Shown: positions 8,759 through 17,113 of the stretch, one piece after another
Numbering within the stretch: position 1 is the first letter of the stretch
Layout of the letters: the number at the start of each line of letters is the position of its first letter
Assembly: GCA_031374115.1 (NCBI GenBank)
Contig: JANMNO010000039.1
Location: forward strand, 1 to 64,000
DNA length: 64,000 bases
DNA from: JAKFWF01 sp031374115
GTDB taxonomy: Bacteria; Pseudomonadota; Alphaproteobacteria; Rhizobiales; Hyphomicrobiaceae
Reading direction: 5' to 3'
Position numbers and translations under genes: made by a program
The notes under the pieces: generated by a model
The model's input: only the letters and a program-made list of their open reading frames with translations
What the model was told of the DNA's origin: nothing
Databases searched by the model: none

Positions 8759-9754
8759 TTAAATCAGTCCTCGCTGTGTTGCTAGAATAGCAAGTGACGA
8801 ATGCGGCCTCGCACCGATATGGCTGATGATCTCAGCGGCAGCAAGCGCACCGAGCTGGCCGCAGACAGTGTTATCGAGACCGCGCGCGTGGCCGAACAGA
8901 AACCCCGCCGCGTACAAGTCGCCGGCGCCGGTCGTATCGATCACCTTCTCGATTTGATCCGCCGGAACGGCGACGGAACGACCTTTCTCGACAATCACCG
9001 CGCCCTTGGCACTACGCGTCAAAACCGCGAGCGCGACATCGGCGCTTGCGTGTTTAGATGCCTCCTCGAATGAGTCGGTTTCATATAGCGACGTCACCTC
9101 GGACTCGTTGGCAAACAGAATGTCGACGTGGTTACGAATGAAGCTCAGAAATTCGCTGCGGTGGCGATCGACGCAAAACGCATCGGACAAGGTAATGGCG
9201 ACCTTGGCGCCAGCCTGGGCAGCATGACTAGCAGCTTCCCGGAAGGCAGCCTTCGCCTCATCGCGATCGAACAAATAGCCTTCCAGGTAAACGATCCGGG
9301 CCTTGTCGATAAACTTTTGCTCTATCTCGGCCGTTGTCAGTTCCGGACTTACACCGAGAAAGGTATTCATCGTGCGCTCACCGTCAGGCGTGACCAGGAT
9401 CAGCGAGCGGGCAGTGGGTGCGCCGCCGCTTGAAGCAGGTGTTTCAAAAGTCACACCGGATGATTTGATGTCGTGACGGAAAATTCGACCAAACTCGTCA
9501 TCGGCTACCTTGCCGATAAATCCTGATTTACCGCCCAGCGATGCAACCCCGACCATGGTGTTTGCGGCCGATCCGCCGGATATCTCGATGCCCGGTCCCA
9601 TATCTTCGTAAAGCTGCGTGACCCTGCCCGCATCGACGAGTTGCATACTCCCTTTCGCTATCCCACGGCGTACGAGAAACGCTTCGTCGCAATGCCCGAT
9701 GATGTCGACGATCGCATTACCGATTGCGATCACGTCGAGGGTCTTGCCAGTCAT
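8759..9754 (-). CDS. adenosine kinase-like PfkB family sugar kinase
   Basis: Ribokinase-type kinase of 331 residues. The N-terminal DVIAIGNAIVDI and the C-terminal DTTGAGDLYAAGF with its anion hole and catalytic aspartate are both present, as is a GGSAANTMVGVASLGG substrate-lid segment. Proteins of this close subgroup are usually annotated adenosine kinase, but the acceptor cannot be proved from sequence. The ATG at 9754 has AAGGA upstream; the open frame extends to 9979 without family similarity. It is followed by about 180 AT-rich bases before the gene at 8580. Confidence 0.88.
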   Translation of the reverse strand: MTGKTLDVIAIGNAIVDIIGHCDEAFLVRRGIAKGSMQLVDAGRVTQLYEDMGPGIEISGGSAANTMVGVASLGGKSGFIGKVADDEFGRIFRHDIKSSGVTFETPASSGGAPTARSLILVTPDGERTMNTFLGVSPELTTAEIEQKFIDKARIVYLEGYLFDRDEAKAAFREAASHAAQAGAKVAITLSDAFCVDRHRSEFLSFIRNHVDILFANESEVTSLYETDSFEEASKHASADVALAVLTRSAKGAVIVEKGRSVAVPADQIEKVIDTTGAGDLYAAGFLFGHARGLDNTVCGQLGALAAAEIISHIGARPHSSLAILATQRGLI

Positions 9755-9848
9755 GGGTCGTGTCCTTGCGGGTTGGGATTCGAGTTGCCTCGCACTATAG
9801 CGGCGTTCGGGCAAGAGTGTGGTGCCGCCCGGCCGGTACCGCTTGCAA

Positions 9849-10172
9849 TCAGGCTGGCAAGCAGAAGGCAAAAGCCTTTCCGCGGGATGTCGGCTTATAT
9901 CCGGCAGCGAGTGCCGCTTGAATACCTTGAACAATATGAGCGACCACGATTTTCGGCCGCTGATCGTAAAACCCGACATGCTTCTTCGTTAAATTATTCG
10001 GAAACTCGAGAAGCAGTTCTCGCGCATGATCAACCATCGTCACGGAGAGAGTGAGACCCATCAAACCTTCTTGGCTTGACCAGCGTGGCTCTCGGTAGAC
10101 TTCCCAATCATAGTCGTCACCATCGACGGTAACACGCCCAGTGAGCTGACGCTTTGCAAGCTTGGATGCCAT
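9849..10172 (-). CDS. small conserved protein of unknown function
   Basis: A 107-residue protein beginning MASKLAKRQLTGRVTVDGDD and ending in SRGKAFAFCLPA. The pattern (GRVTVDGxxYDWEVYREPRW, then AALAAGYKPTSRGK) matches a hypothetical protein I have seen in many Hyphomicrobiales; no function is known to me. CGGAA precedes the ATG by about six bases. It lies 36 bases downstream of hemJ on the same strand and may be in the hemE-hemJ transcript. Confidence 0.75.
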   Translation of the reverse strand: MASKLAKRQLTGRVTVDGDDYDWEVYREPRWSSQEGLMGLTLSVTMVDHARELLLEFPNNLTKKHVGFYDQRPKIVVAHIVQGIQAALAAGYKPTSRGKAFAFCLPA

Positions 10173-10208
10173 ACTAGTTCCGAACTATCACCGACACATC
10201 GCGAGCCA

Positions 10209-10643
10209 TTACCAAGGTTTCACGATCACCATCACCACGATAGCGATCATCAGCACCGTCGGTACTTCGTTGGCGATGCGAAAGAACCTAGCGCTGTGCA
10301 TATTGCGATCTTCGGCAAACTCCCGGACCCAGCGCGCCAATCGGCCATGATAGGCACTCATCACGACGACCAATAGAAGTTTCACGTGCAGCCAGCCGCC
10401 CTTGAAGGCAAACACCGACCAGGCCATCCACAGTCCTGTCAACCAGGCAACGACCATTGCTGGAGTCATGATCGCCTTTAGCAGTCGACGCTCCATGGTC
10501 TTGAAGGTTTCAGATTGCTTTGAGCCGCGCTCCGCAGCGACATGATAGACCATGAGCCGCGGCAGATAGAGCTGTCCCGCCATCCAGGAAATGATGGCGA
10601 GCACGTGCAGCGCTTTGATCCAAGGGTTCCAAAGTTCAATCAC
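10209..10643 (-). CDS. hemJ: protoporphyrinogen oxidase HemJ
   Basis: Membrane enzyme that oxidises protoporphyrinogen IX to protoporphyrin IX in organisms lacking HemG and HemY. The 144-residue protein has four hydrophobic helices with the family's conserved histidine (KALHVLAIISWMAGQLYLPR) and the YHGRLARW segment. The start is GTG at 10643, five bases after the hemE stop, with GGAG a little farther upstream than usual. A much longer open frame up to 11030 exists only because it runs over hemE. Pairing with hemE supports the haem role. Confidence 0.93.
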   Translation of the reverse strand: MIELWNPWIKALHVLAIISWMAGQLYLPRLMVYHVAAERGSKQSETFKTMERRLLKAIMTPAMVVAWLTGLWMAWSVFAFKGGWLHVKLLLVVVMSAYHGRLARWVREFAEDRNMHSARFFRIANEVPTVLMIAIVVMVIVKPW

Positions 10644-10648
10644 GAGGG

Positions 10649-11713
10649 CTAGTGGCTCCGAATGATCTTGAGCAATTGAGCTACCGTCTCCGGTGACCCT
10701 TCTGGCGTGATACCGTGGCCGAGATTGAAGATGAAAGGCTTGCCCCGCATGGCGTCGATAATTGCGCGGGCCCGGCGTTCCACGGCGGCTCCTCCAGCAA
10801 TCATCAACAGCGGATCGAGATTGCCCTGTACCACGATTCCCTTTGCCGACAAGGGACCGGCCATCAACGCCAGCGGCATTGCCGTATCGCACCCGATGCC
10901 GTCGACGCCCGTAGACTCCGCGTAGCTCAGCGAGGCGTATTCGGCGCCCCGCGGGAAACCGATCACGGGGACATGAGGATGTTTCGATTTTAAGCCAGCG
11001 ACGATGCGCTTGGTGGGTGGCACGACCCATTTTTCGAATTCGTCATCTGGCAAACTGCCAGCCCAACTGTCGAAAATCATCAGCACGTCGGCACCCGCTT
11101 TAACCTGTAAGTCCAAGTAGTTGATCGACGCTTCGACCAGCAAGTCCATCAGGCTGGCAACAAAGCTGGGTTCGCGATAAGCCATCAGCCGGGTGACGGC
11201 CTGATCGGACGAACCTTTGCCGCCGATCATGTACGTGGCCACCGTCCACGGCGCGCCACAGAAGCCGATCAGGGCGGTCTCTGTGGGTAGCGCTGAACGA
11301 ATGCGAGAGACGCTTTCAGCCACCGACTCGAATTTCGATTTTGTTTGGCCGAGGGACAATCTAGCCAAATCGGCAACTGTTTTTAGACCGTCGAGCCGGG
11401 GGCCCTCGCCTTCGATGAAACTGACCGGTTGGCCAAGCGCATCAGGCACAACGAGGATATCTGAGAACAAAATGGCGGCGTCGAAGTCGAACCGTCTGAT
11501 CGGCTGCAGAGTGACTTCACATGCCAATTCGGGCGAATAGCACAGGTTCAGAAACGAGCCCGCTTTGGCCCGCGTCGCCCGGTATTCTGGCAGGTATCGT
11601 CCTGCCTGCCGCATCAGCCAGACCGGTGGCGGATCGACCGCCTTGCCGATAAACGGTTGGAGGAACCGTATCGTCTGCGCCTTGGCTGTCAGCGCTGAGT
11701 TATGCCCGGCCAT
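10649..11713 (-). CDS. hemE: uroporphyrinogen decarboxylase HemE
   Basis: Decarboxylates uroporphyrinogen III to coproporphyrinogen III in haem synthesis. The 354-residue protein shows the active-site signature RQAGRYLPEYR near residue 35, the GFCGAPWT segment, and FNLGHGITPEG near the C-terminus. AAGAGAAG precedes the ATG. It is divergent from the PPDK regulator gene across the candidate origin, a gene order known from Caulobacter and other alphaproteobacteria. Confidence 0.97.
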   Translation of the reverse strand: MAGHNSALTAKAQTIRFLQPFIGKAVDPPPVWLMRQAGRYLPEYRATRAKAGSFLNLCYSPELACEVTLQPIRRFDFDAAILFSDILVVPDALGQPVSFIEGEGPRLDGLKTVADLARLSLGQTKSKFESVAESVSRIRSALPTETALIGFCGAPWTVATYMIGGKGSSDQAVTRLMAYREPSFVASLMDLLVEASINYLDLQVKAGADVLMIFDSWAGSLPDDEFEKWVVPPTKRIVAGLKSKHPHVPVIGFPRGAEYASLSYAESTGVDGIGCDTAMPLALMAGPLSAKGIVVQGNLDPLLMIAGGAAVERRARAIIDAMRGKPFIFNLGHGITPEGSPETVAQLLKIIRSH

Positions 11714-12121
11714 TTGCTTCTCTTTTCAAACTAAGATTCTAGTCTAAGTTTATTATTATGACTCTTACCGTGGTGGATTGCGGTAATGCCGGCGTTGTCC
11801 TTCATCTTCCCCAGCTTACCCCCATGACAATAGTTTGCGCCTGGTCCTAGTGCGCGTTGCGCCTAAACCTACAAGTAGTCAGTTTTAGTGTTCTCGAACA
11901 AGTGGTTGATCGCCGGCTTGTAGCGTTTTCGAGTTGACTGTAGCTGGGAGAAACAGTGGACAAGGTATGAAGAGTATCGCTACTCACGGGCAAACCTTTT
12001 CATTGAAGTCGGATATCGGCGCGTTGGAGTTTGTGGATAGATTTGTGGATACTGACGCGCGAGCGGTGAGCGAAGCTTAAGGTTGGCGCTACACTGTTAA
12101 CAACCCTGGAAATGTCCACAG
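11714..12121. other. oriC: candidate chromosome replication origin (oriC)
   Basis: This 408-base spacer between hemE and the PPDK-regulator gene is the position of oriC in Caulobacter and the predicted position in many alphaproteobacteria. It holds an AT-rich segment near hemE (11727-11762) with one GATTC (GANTC, the CcrM methylation type) at 11735-11739. It also holds two direct DnaA-box-like 9-mers, TGTGGATAG (12032-12040) and TGTGGATAC (12044-12052), each one base off TGTGGATAA. Weaker relatives lie at 11954-11962 and 12112-12120. parS and parAB are 8-10 kb away, as expected near an origin. No gene is seen here. Strand-skew evidence was not computed. Confidence 0.72.
12032..12052 (+). promoter_or_regulatory. 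pair of DnaA-box-like sites
   Basis: TGTGGATAG and TGTGGATAC lie in direct orientation with starts 12 bases apart. Both differ from the strong box TGTGGATAA only at the last base. They are about 70-90 bases upstream of the PPDK regulator start and would be DnaA contacts in the candidate origin. Confidence 0.65.
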
Positions 12122-12979
12122 ATGGCCAACGCCCTGCCAAGCTACTTTCACCTGCATCTGATTTCCGATTCAACTGGTGAGACCCTTACTACGATCGCCA
12201 AGGCAGCAGCGGTTCAATACGCCGAAGTTCGGCCAATCGAACATGTGCACCCGCTCATTCGTAACCCAAGACAGCTCGATCGGGCGTTGCAGGAGATCGC
12301 ATCCGCTCCAGGCATCGTACTCTATACGATCGTTAATCGGGATTTAACGGCCGAGTTGGAGCGCCGTTGCCGGGAGCTGAAAGTGCCGTGTTTGCACGTG
12401 CTCGAGCCGATCATGAAGATTTTCGAGTCTTATCTCGGTGCGCCACAAACACCGATTGTTGCCGGTCAGCACGTGCTCGATGCGGAATACTTCCAACGGA
12501 TCGATGCACTTAACTTTTCGATGGCACACGACGACGGTCAATTGCCGACGGACCTCAACACCGCTGACATTATCATCCTCGGTATATCGCGGACCTCGAA
12601 GACGCCAACCAGCATTTATTTGGCTCAGCGCGGATATAAGACCGCCAACGTCCCGATCGTGCCCGAGATACCACTTCCCGAAGCTCTGAGCGAACCACAC
12701 GCGGCGTTTGTTGTTGGTCTTGTCGCAAGTGCCGACCGGATTGCGGAAATCAGGCGCAATCGAGTGCGGTTTTTAGCGGATCGAAATTTGGATGAATATG
12801 TCGATCGTGACCGCATCGCCCAAGAGATCGCGCATTCACGGCGACTGTGCGCGCGGCACGGCTGGCCGGTGATCGATGTATCTCGCCGTTCGATCGAGGA
12901 GACCGCCGCGCAAATCTTACGACTGTTCCATGACCGGGAGACGGGCGCCGATGCGAACGGTGATACCGCCGATGGTTGA
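12122..12979 (+). CDS. ppsR: pyruvate, phosphate dikinase regulatory protein (kinase/phosphotransferase)
   Basis: Bifunctional enzyme that uses ADP to phosphorylate, and phosphate to dephosphorylate, a threonine of pyruvate phosphate dikinase or PEP synthase. This is the DUF299/RP001 family. The 285-residue protein has the nucleotide-binding ISRTSKTPTS segment near 155-164 and the N-terminal HLISDSTGET. Its start codon follows the candidate origin directly. The target enzyme is not in the window, so PPDK versus PEP synthase cannot be decided here. maf overlaps its end by eight bases. Confidence 0.93.
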   Translation: MANALPSYFHLHLISDSTGETLTTIAKAAAVQYAEVRPIEHVHPLIRNPRQLDRALQEIASAPGIVLYTIVNRDLTAELERRCRELKVPCLHVLEPIMKIFESYLGAPQTPIVAGQHVLDAEYFQRIDALNFSMAHDDGQLPTDLNTADIIILGISRTSKTPTSIYLAQRGYKTANVPIVPEIPLPEALSEPHAAFVVGLVASADRIAEIRRNRVRFLADRNLDEYVDRDRIAQEIAHSRRLCARHGWPVIDVSRRSIEETAAQILRLFHDRETGADANGDTADG

Positions 12980-13586
12980 TACACTCCGGCCGATCATACT
13001 TGCGTCAGGAAGCAATGCGAGGCGTGCCATGCTCGTGCAAGCCGGCATTGAGTTCTCGGTCCAGCCCGCGCAAATCGATGAAGAGGCTGTTCGTGATGCT
13101 TTGTTGCGCCGGGATCCGCCGGCAAAGCCGGCCGAGATTGCGCAAACACTCGCGCACGACAAGGCAGAAGCCGTTAGTGTGCAAAATAAGGGCGCACTTG
13201 TGATCGGCTCGGATCAAATTCTCAATCTCGGGCCGCTCATCGTGGCAAAATCCACGGATCTTGAGATGGCGCGGGCGACGCTGTTGCAGTTGCGCGGGCG
13301 GACCCATCAATTGCATTCGGCGATTTCGATCGCGATCGACGGTCAAGCCGTGTGCGGTTGTGTTGACAAGGTGAACCTCACTATGCGGCAGTTCTCGGAT
13401 GTGTTTCTCGATCAATATTTGGAGATCGAAGGAGAAGGATTGCTGGCGGCGGTCGGAGCGTACAAGCTTGAAGGGCGGGGGCTGCAATTATTTGAAAAGA
13501 TCGATGGCGATTACTTCACGATACTAGGTATGCCGCTGCTGCCACTACTCGCCGAATTGAGACTTCGCGGTGGGATTGCGTCGTAA
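12972..13586 (+). CDS. maf: Maf family nucleotide pyrophosphatase
   Basis: House-cleaning pyrophosphatase of the Maf/YhdE-YceF type that hydrolyses non-canonical or m7G/dTTP/UTP nucleotides. The start at 12972 gives MVDTLRPIILASGSNARR with the family's phosphate loop; an ATG at 12951 with GGGAG upstream would add seven residues. The catalytic-acid segment VIGSDQILNLGP and KAEAVS lysine region are present. At 204 residues the size is normal. It overlaps the upstream gene and is followed by coaE after 29 bases; aroE, often found between these two in the order, is absent. Confidence 0.9.
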   Translation: MVDTLRPIILASGSNARRAMLVQAGIEFSVQPAQIDEEAVRDALLRRDPPAKPAEIAQTLAHDKAEAVSVQNKGALVIGSDQILNLGPLIVAKSTDLEMARATLLQLRGRTHQLHSAISIAIDGQAVCGCVDKVNLTMRQFSDVFLDQYLEIEGEGLLAAVGAYKLEGRGLQLFEKIDGDYFTILGMPLLPLLAELRLRGGIAS

Positions 13587-13615
13587 TCGCAGTACACGTG
13601 AACGAGGACGCCCTT

Positions 13616-14230
13616 ATGCTGTTGATTGGACTGACTGGATCGATTGGCATGGGGAAGTCGACAGCGGCTCAGCGTTTCCGCCAAAGCGGCATACCCGTGA
13701 TCGATGCGGATGCCCTCGTCCATGAACTCTATGCCGGCGATGCAGTGGCGCCTATTGAAGCTGCATTCCCAGGAGTAGCCACCGGTGGCCGCGTCGATCG
13801 CCAGAAGCTATCACAGCGTCTCTTGGCCGAACCGGCGAAGTTCAAGATACTCGAACAAATCGTGCATCCGCTGGTGCAAGCAGCTGAGCGTGAGGCGCTG
13901 CATACGGCGAATGCGTCCGGCGCCGCCATGGTGGTTCTGGAAGTTCCACTGTTATTCGAGACGGGGGGGCAAAAGCGCTTTGACGTGACGGTCGTCGTCA
14001 GCGCGCCGCCCGATATCCAACGTGCGCGCGTGCTCGCTCGACCTGGTATGACGCCAGAAAAAGTGGAGGCGATAGTGAAACGTCAGCTGAGTGATGCCGA
14101 GAAGCGCAAACGAAGTGATTTTGTTGTGGACACAGGCGGCGAAATTGCCGCTGCCGAAGCACAAGTCGATGCAATCATCGTAAAGTTGCGAGGCCGATCT
14201 GGAACCGCGTTTACAAAATACTGGATCTGA
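13616..14230 (+). CDS. coaE: dephospho-CoA kinase CoaE
   Basis: Last step of coenzyme A synthesis, ATP-dependent phosphorylation of dephospho-CoA. The P-loop GLTGSIGMGKST is at residues 5-16, followed by DADALVHELY and the VVLEVPLLFE segment. The ATG at 13616 is preferred over an in-frame GTG at 13598 because GAGGA lies seven bases before it and the N-terminus then starts directly at the P-loop strand, as in the family. Length 204 residues. Confidence 0.95.
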   Translation: MLLIGLTGSIGMGKSTAAQRFRQSGIPVIDADALVHELYAGDAVAPIEAAFPGVATGGRVDRQKLSQRLLAEPAKFKILEQIVHPLVQAAEREALHTANASGAAMVVLEVPLLFETGGQKRFDVTVVVSAPPDIQRARVLARPGMTPEKVEAIVKRQLSDAEKRKRSDFVVDTGGEIAAAEAQVDAIIVKLRGRSGTAFTKYWI

Positions 14231-14251
14231 AATGCCTGGGGGCTGGATCCA

Positions 14252-14953
14252 ATGCGCGAGATTGTACTCGATACGGAGACGACTGGACTTGATCCAAAAC
14301 GTGGTGACCGGCTGATCGAAATTGGTTGCATCGAATTGATCAATCGCAATCCGACCGGTGTCGAGTTTCACGCCTTCATCAATCCGCAAGATCGAGATGT
14401 GCACCCCGATGCCGAGAGGGTCCACGGAATTTCATCGGTTTTTCTGAAGGACAAACCCTTATTTTCCGCTGTCGCCAACGATTTTCTGGATTTCATCGGC
14501 GCGTCGATGCTCGTGATTCACAACGCCACCTTTGACATCGGTTTCATCAATATGGAGCTGGAGCGAATCAAGGTCCAAATCATCACGATGGATCGGGTGA
14601 CGGATACCCTGGCGTTGGCGCGTCGAAAGCATCCCGCTGGCCCAAACACGCTCGACGCGCTCTGTAAGCGCTATAGCATCGACACCACAAAACGCACCAA
14701 GCACGGCGCAATCGTCGATTCGTTGCTGCTTGCCCAGGTTTATGTCGAGTTGATCGGCGAACGCCAAGCGATGCTTGGGCTCGGCCATGATCCAAATCAA
14801 TCGGTTGGCTCAAACGGCCGAGCGCCAGTGCGCATTATCCCTGTGCGGCCCACTGTGCTTGCCGCGCGCCTGACTGACGCCGACGCACTAGCGCATAAGG
14901 CTTTCGTCGACACACTTGGCGAGAAGGCGATGTGGAGGCGGTATGTCGATTGA
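14252..14953 (+). CDS. dnaQ: DNA polymerase III epsilon subunit (3'-5' proofreading exonuclease)
   Basis: Proofreading subunit of the replicative polymerase. ExoI is LDTETTGLD with D7 and E9, ExoII is VIHNATFDIGF around residue 90, and ExoIII-epsilon is HGAIVDSLLLAQVY around residue 152. The 233 residues are a normal length. It follows coaE by 21 bases and faces secB, whose stop is only 14 bases away on the opposite strand. Confidence 0.95.
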   Translation: MREIVLDTETTGLDPKRGDRLIEIGCIELINRNPTGVEFHAFINPQDRDVHPDAERVHGISSVFLKDKPLFSAVANDFLDFIGASMLVIHNATFDIGFINMELERIKVQIITMDRVTDTLALARRKHPAGPNTLDALCKRYSIDTTKRTKHGAIVDSLLLAQVYVELIGERQAMLGLGHDPNQSVGSNGRAPVRIIPVRPTVLAARLTDADALAHKAFVDTLGEKAMWRRYVD

Positions 14954-14967
14954 CCTCGTCCAGCAAG

Positions 14968-15465
14968 TCAATTGACCGGCTGAGAACCATTGCTGCCGGC
15001 TCCACCGTCCTGTTTGCGCTTCACGTATAGCGACGCGAAATCAATCGGATCGAGCATCAGTGGCGGAAAACCACCCTCACGTGTCAGGTCGGCGATCAGA
15101 CGACGCACGAATGGAAACAGGAGTGATGGCGCGTTGACCAGGAGGAATGGTTCGACAGCCTGTTGCGGCATGTTTTCCAGCTTGAACATTCCACCATAGT
15201 CGATGGCGAGCTTGTAGAGCGCGCCGGTTTTGCTCGTAGCGTTGGCCTCGAATGCGATCACGCTTTCGAATACCGAGGGTCCGACCTGGCGCGCATTGAC
15301 GTTTACCTCCACCTGCAGCTGAGGGTTCTCGACGGGGCCGTCATTTACTTTGCCGACGTTCGGGCTTTCGAAGGACAAGTCCTTGATGTATTGGCCCATG
15401 ACACGGATGTTAGGCTGGGCTTTTGCAGTAGCCTGGTCACTTGGCGAACTCGTTTCATCGACCAT
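14968..15465 (-). CDS. secB: protein-export chaperone SecB
   Basis: Cytoplasmic tetrameric chaperone that keeps preproteins unfolded and hands them to SecA. The 165-residue protein has the family pattern: YIKDLSFESPN, LQVEVNVNAR, the YGGMFKLENMP segment and FPFVRRLIADLTREGGFPPL. The C-terminal tail is short and lacks an evident zinc contact. It is convergent with dnaQ and lies downstream of fxsA, an order common in this group. Confidence 0.95.
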   Translation of the reverse strand: MVDETSSPSDQATAKAQPNIRVMGQYIKDLSFESPNVGKVNDGPVENPQLQVEVNVNARQVGPSVFESVIAFEANATSKTGALYKLAIDYGGMFKLENMPQQAVEPFLLVNAPSLLFPFVRRLIADLTREGGFPPLMLDPIDFASLYVKRKQDGGAGSNGSQPVN

Positions 15466-15549
15466 AAAAGAACCTGCGATAACTGGTTTCGACCTTCACC
15501 AAGCCATTGGCTAACACGCAGCGGTACTCGCCGCAATCGAGCCAGATCG

Positions 15550-16086
15550 TCATCTCTGGCTTGGCCCAGGATCACGGTTTGGATTGACGGGCTTCTCATC
15601 GATACGTTCAAATTCGCCGTCGATCACAGGGCCTCGACCTGGCGCGTTGCTTTTGCGCGGTTGGGCGTCTTCTGACGGCTGCGCACTGGATCGGCGCTGT
15701 CCTTCACCACCAAAGGGCCATCCCATTGCCTCGCCCGCCATCCGCTTCAGTAGCCATTCTCCAATCAAGGTCCGTAGTTGAGGTATGAGGAATATCAGGC
15801 CTACACAATCGGTGATCGGTCCAGGAGCGATGAGCAGCAAGCCCGCGAAGATCAGCATGGCCGTATTCATGACGGCTGCAACTGGCGGCTCGCCGTCGGC
15901 GAAGTTCTTCATCCCCCGCCTGATGGCTGTGAGGCCCTGATATTGCAGGATCGCCACGCCAAGCAGTGCGGTTGCAACAACGAGCGAGATTGTCGGCCAA
16001 AAGCCGAACCGTTGCCCAAGCTTGATCAGCAGTGCCAGCTCGAGCAACGGCAGCGCGATAAAAAACAGAAGCAATGCAAACCGCAT
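15550..16086 (-). CDS. fxsA: FxsA family membrane protein
   Basis: FxsA homologue of 178 residues. The N-terminal half contains three or four hydrophobic helices (LLLFFIALPLLELALLI, then TISLVVATALLGVAIL, then MNTAMLIFAGLLLIAPGPI) and the conserved TDCVGLIFLIP turn; the C-terminal 60 residues are hydrophilic and disordered. The start at 16086 has AAGG nine bases upstream; the open frame reaches 16593 but that part overlaps the Tim44 gene on the other strand. Known in E. coli for influencing phage T7 exclusion when overproduced; the native role is unclear. Confidence 0.9.
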   Translation of the reverse strand: MRFALLLFFIALPLLELALLIKLGQRFGFWPTISLVVATALLGVAILQYQGLTAIRRGMKNFADGEPPVAAVMNTAMLIFAGLLLIAPGPITDCVGLIFLIPQLRTLIGEWLLKRMAGEAMGWPFGGEGQRRSSAQPSEDAQPRKSNAPGRGPVIDGEFERIDEKPVNPNRDPGPSQR

Positions 16087-16336
16087 GGGAGCGACCTTGG
16101 CGTTAAGCCGAAAGTTAAGGCTGCCGGGGACGTAGCCTACCGCAAGCGAGGTTCCCGCCGATATCTCATTAAGGTTGGCTTCGCCATAGCAATGTCCTAA
16201 GTTTGAGGCCCTGTCGCAATGCCGCGCCGAAACTGTTTGCCGAATAAACCGTTTGGCTCCATTACCTCTGGATCGGCAGGCGCTGCGATCATATATCATG
16301 TCAGTTGCACTGCTTGCTTGAGAAAGCCCTATCCCA

Positions 16337-17071
16337 ATGGATGGCCAAATTAATATTCTGACGTTGTTATCACTGATCATCGCGGTGATCGTGATCTTCA
16401 AGCTGAGAAGCGTACTTGGTCGACGTACGCCGGAGGATGAAGCACGAATCGACAAGCGGATGCGCGCTGAGCAAGCGGAACGCCAAGCGGCCGCTGCGCA
16501 AGAAAAGGTCGTGACATTGCCCCGTCGCGGAGCGGAAGTTCCGCCGTCGCCGGCTGGAGCCGAAGCTGGCGTTGCCGAAGCGGAAGCACGCATGAAGGCC
16601 TACGCAGGTGGAGATGCTGCAATCGAGCGCGGCTTGTTGCAGTTGTCGCAGACTGACTCGAGCTTCGATCCGAAGCATTTTGTCGACGGTGCCAAGCAGG
16701 CTTACGAGATGATCGTGACCGCCTTCGCGGAAGGTAATCGCAAGATCCTGAGGGATTTATTGAGCAAAGAGGTTTTTGAAGGTTTTGCGAGCGCCATCTC
16801 GGAACGCGAGAGCCGCGCAGAGCAAATCGATCAGAGCTTTGTAGGTATCAACAAGGCCGACATCGTCGAGGCAGAGGTCAAGTCGGGGTTGGCACAGCTG
16901 ACCGTGAAGTTCGTCAGTCAGTTGATCTCGGCTACCCGCGACAAGTCAGGCACGGTGATTACCGGCGATCCGCAAAAGATCAAAGAAGTGACCGACATCT
17001 GGACGTTCGCGCGCGATGTTTCATCGCGTAACCCAAACTGGCGTCTAGTTGCGACACAATCGCAGAATTGA
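16337..17071 (+). CDS. Tim44/TimA family inner-membrane-associated protein
   Basis: A 244-residue Tim44-domain protein. A single N-terminal hydrophobic helix (NILTLLSLIIAVIVIFKL) is followed by a charged Glu/Arg/Ala-rich linker, then the Tim44-like fold from about residue 95 (FVDGAKQAYEMIVTAFAEGN through FARDVSSRNPNWRLVATQ). Bacterial members sit at the inner membrane and are related to the mitochondrial import-motor protein; the bacterial function is not settled. fxsA is divergent, and mltA follows 42 bases after the stop. Confidence 0.9.
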   Translation: MDGQINILTLLSLIIAVIVIFKLRSVLGRRTPEDEARIDKRMRAEQAERQAAAAQEKVVTLPRRGAEVPPSPAGAEAGVAEAEARMKAYAGGDAAIERGLLQLSQTDSSFDPKHFVDGAKQAYEMIVTAFAEGNRKILRDLLSKEVFEGFASAISERESRAEQIDQSFVGINKADIVEAEVKSGLAQLTVKFVSQLISATRDKSGTVITGDPQKIKEVTDIWTFARDVSSRNPNWRLVATQSQN

Positions 17072-17113
17072 TCGGTTGGGACTGCAGGCGGCGATGCCGG
17101 AGGCGGATCAACA

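Noticed and set aside
10379..10390. GTTTCACGTGCA in hemJ
   Set aside because: Only one half of the parS palindrome matches.
10643..11030. N-terminal extension of hemJ
   Set aside because: The open frame extends into hemE only by chance; HemJ similarity starts at the GTG at 10643.
16101..16116. TTAA pair upstream of fxsA resembling a CtrA box
   Set aside because: The spacing is eight bases instead of seven and the surrounding consensus is poor.
16087..16593. N-terminal extension of fxsA
   Set aside because: It overlaps the Tim44 gene on the opposite strand and has no family similarity.
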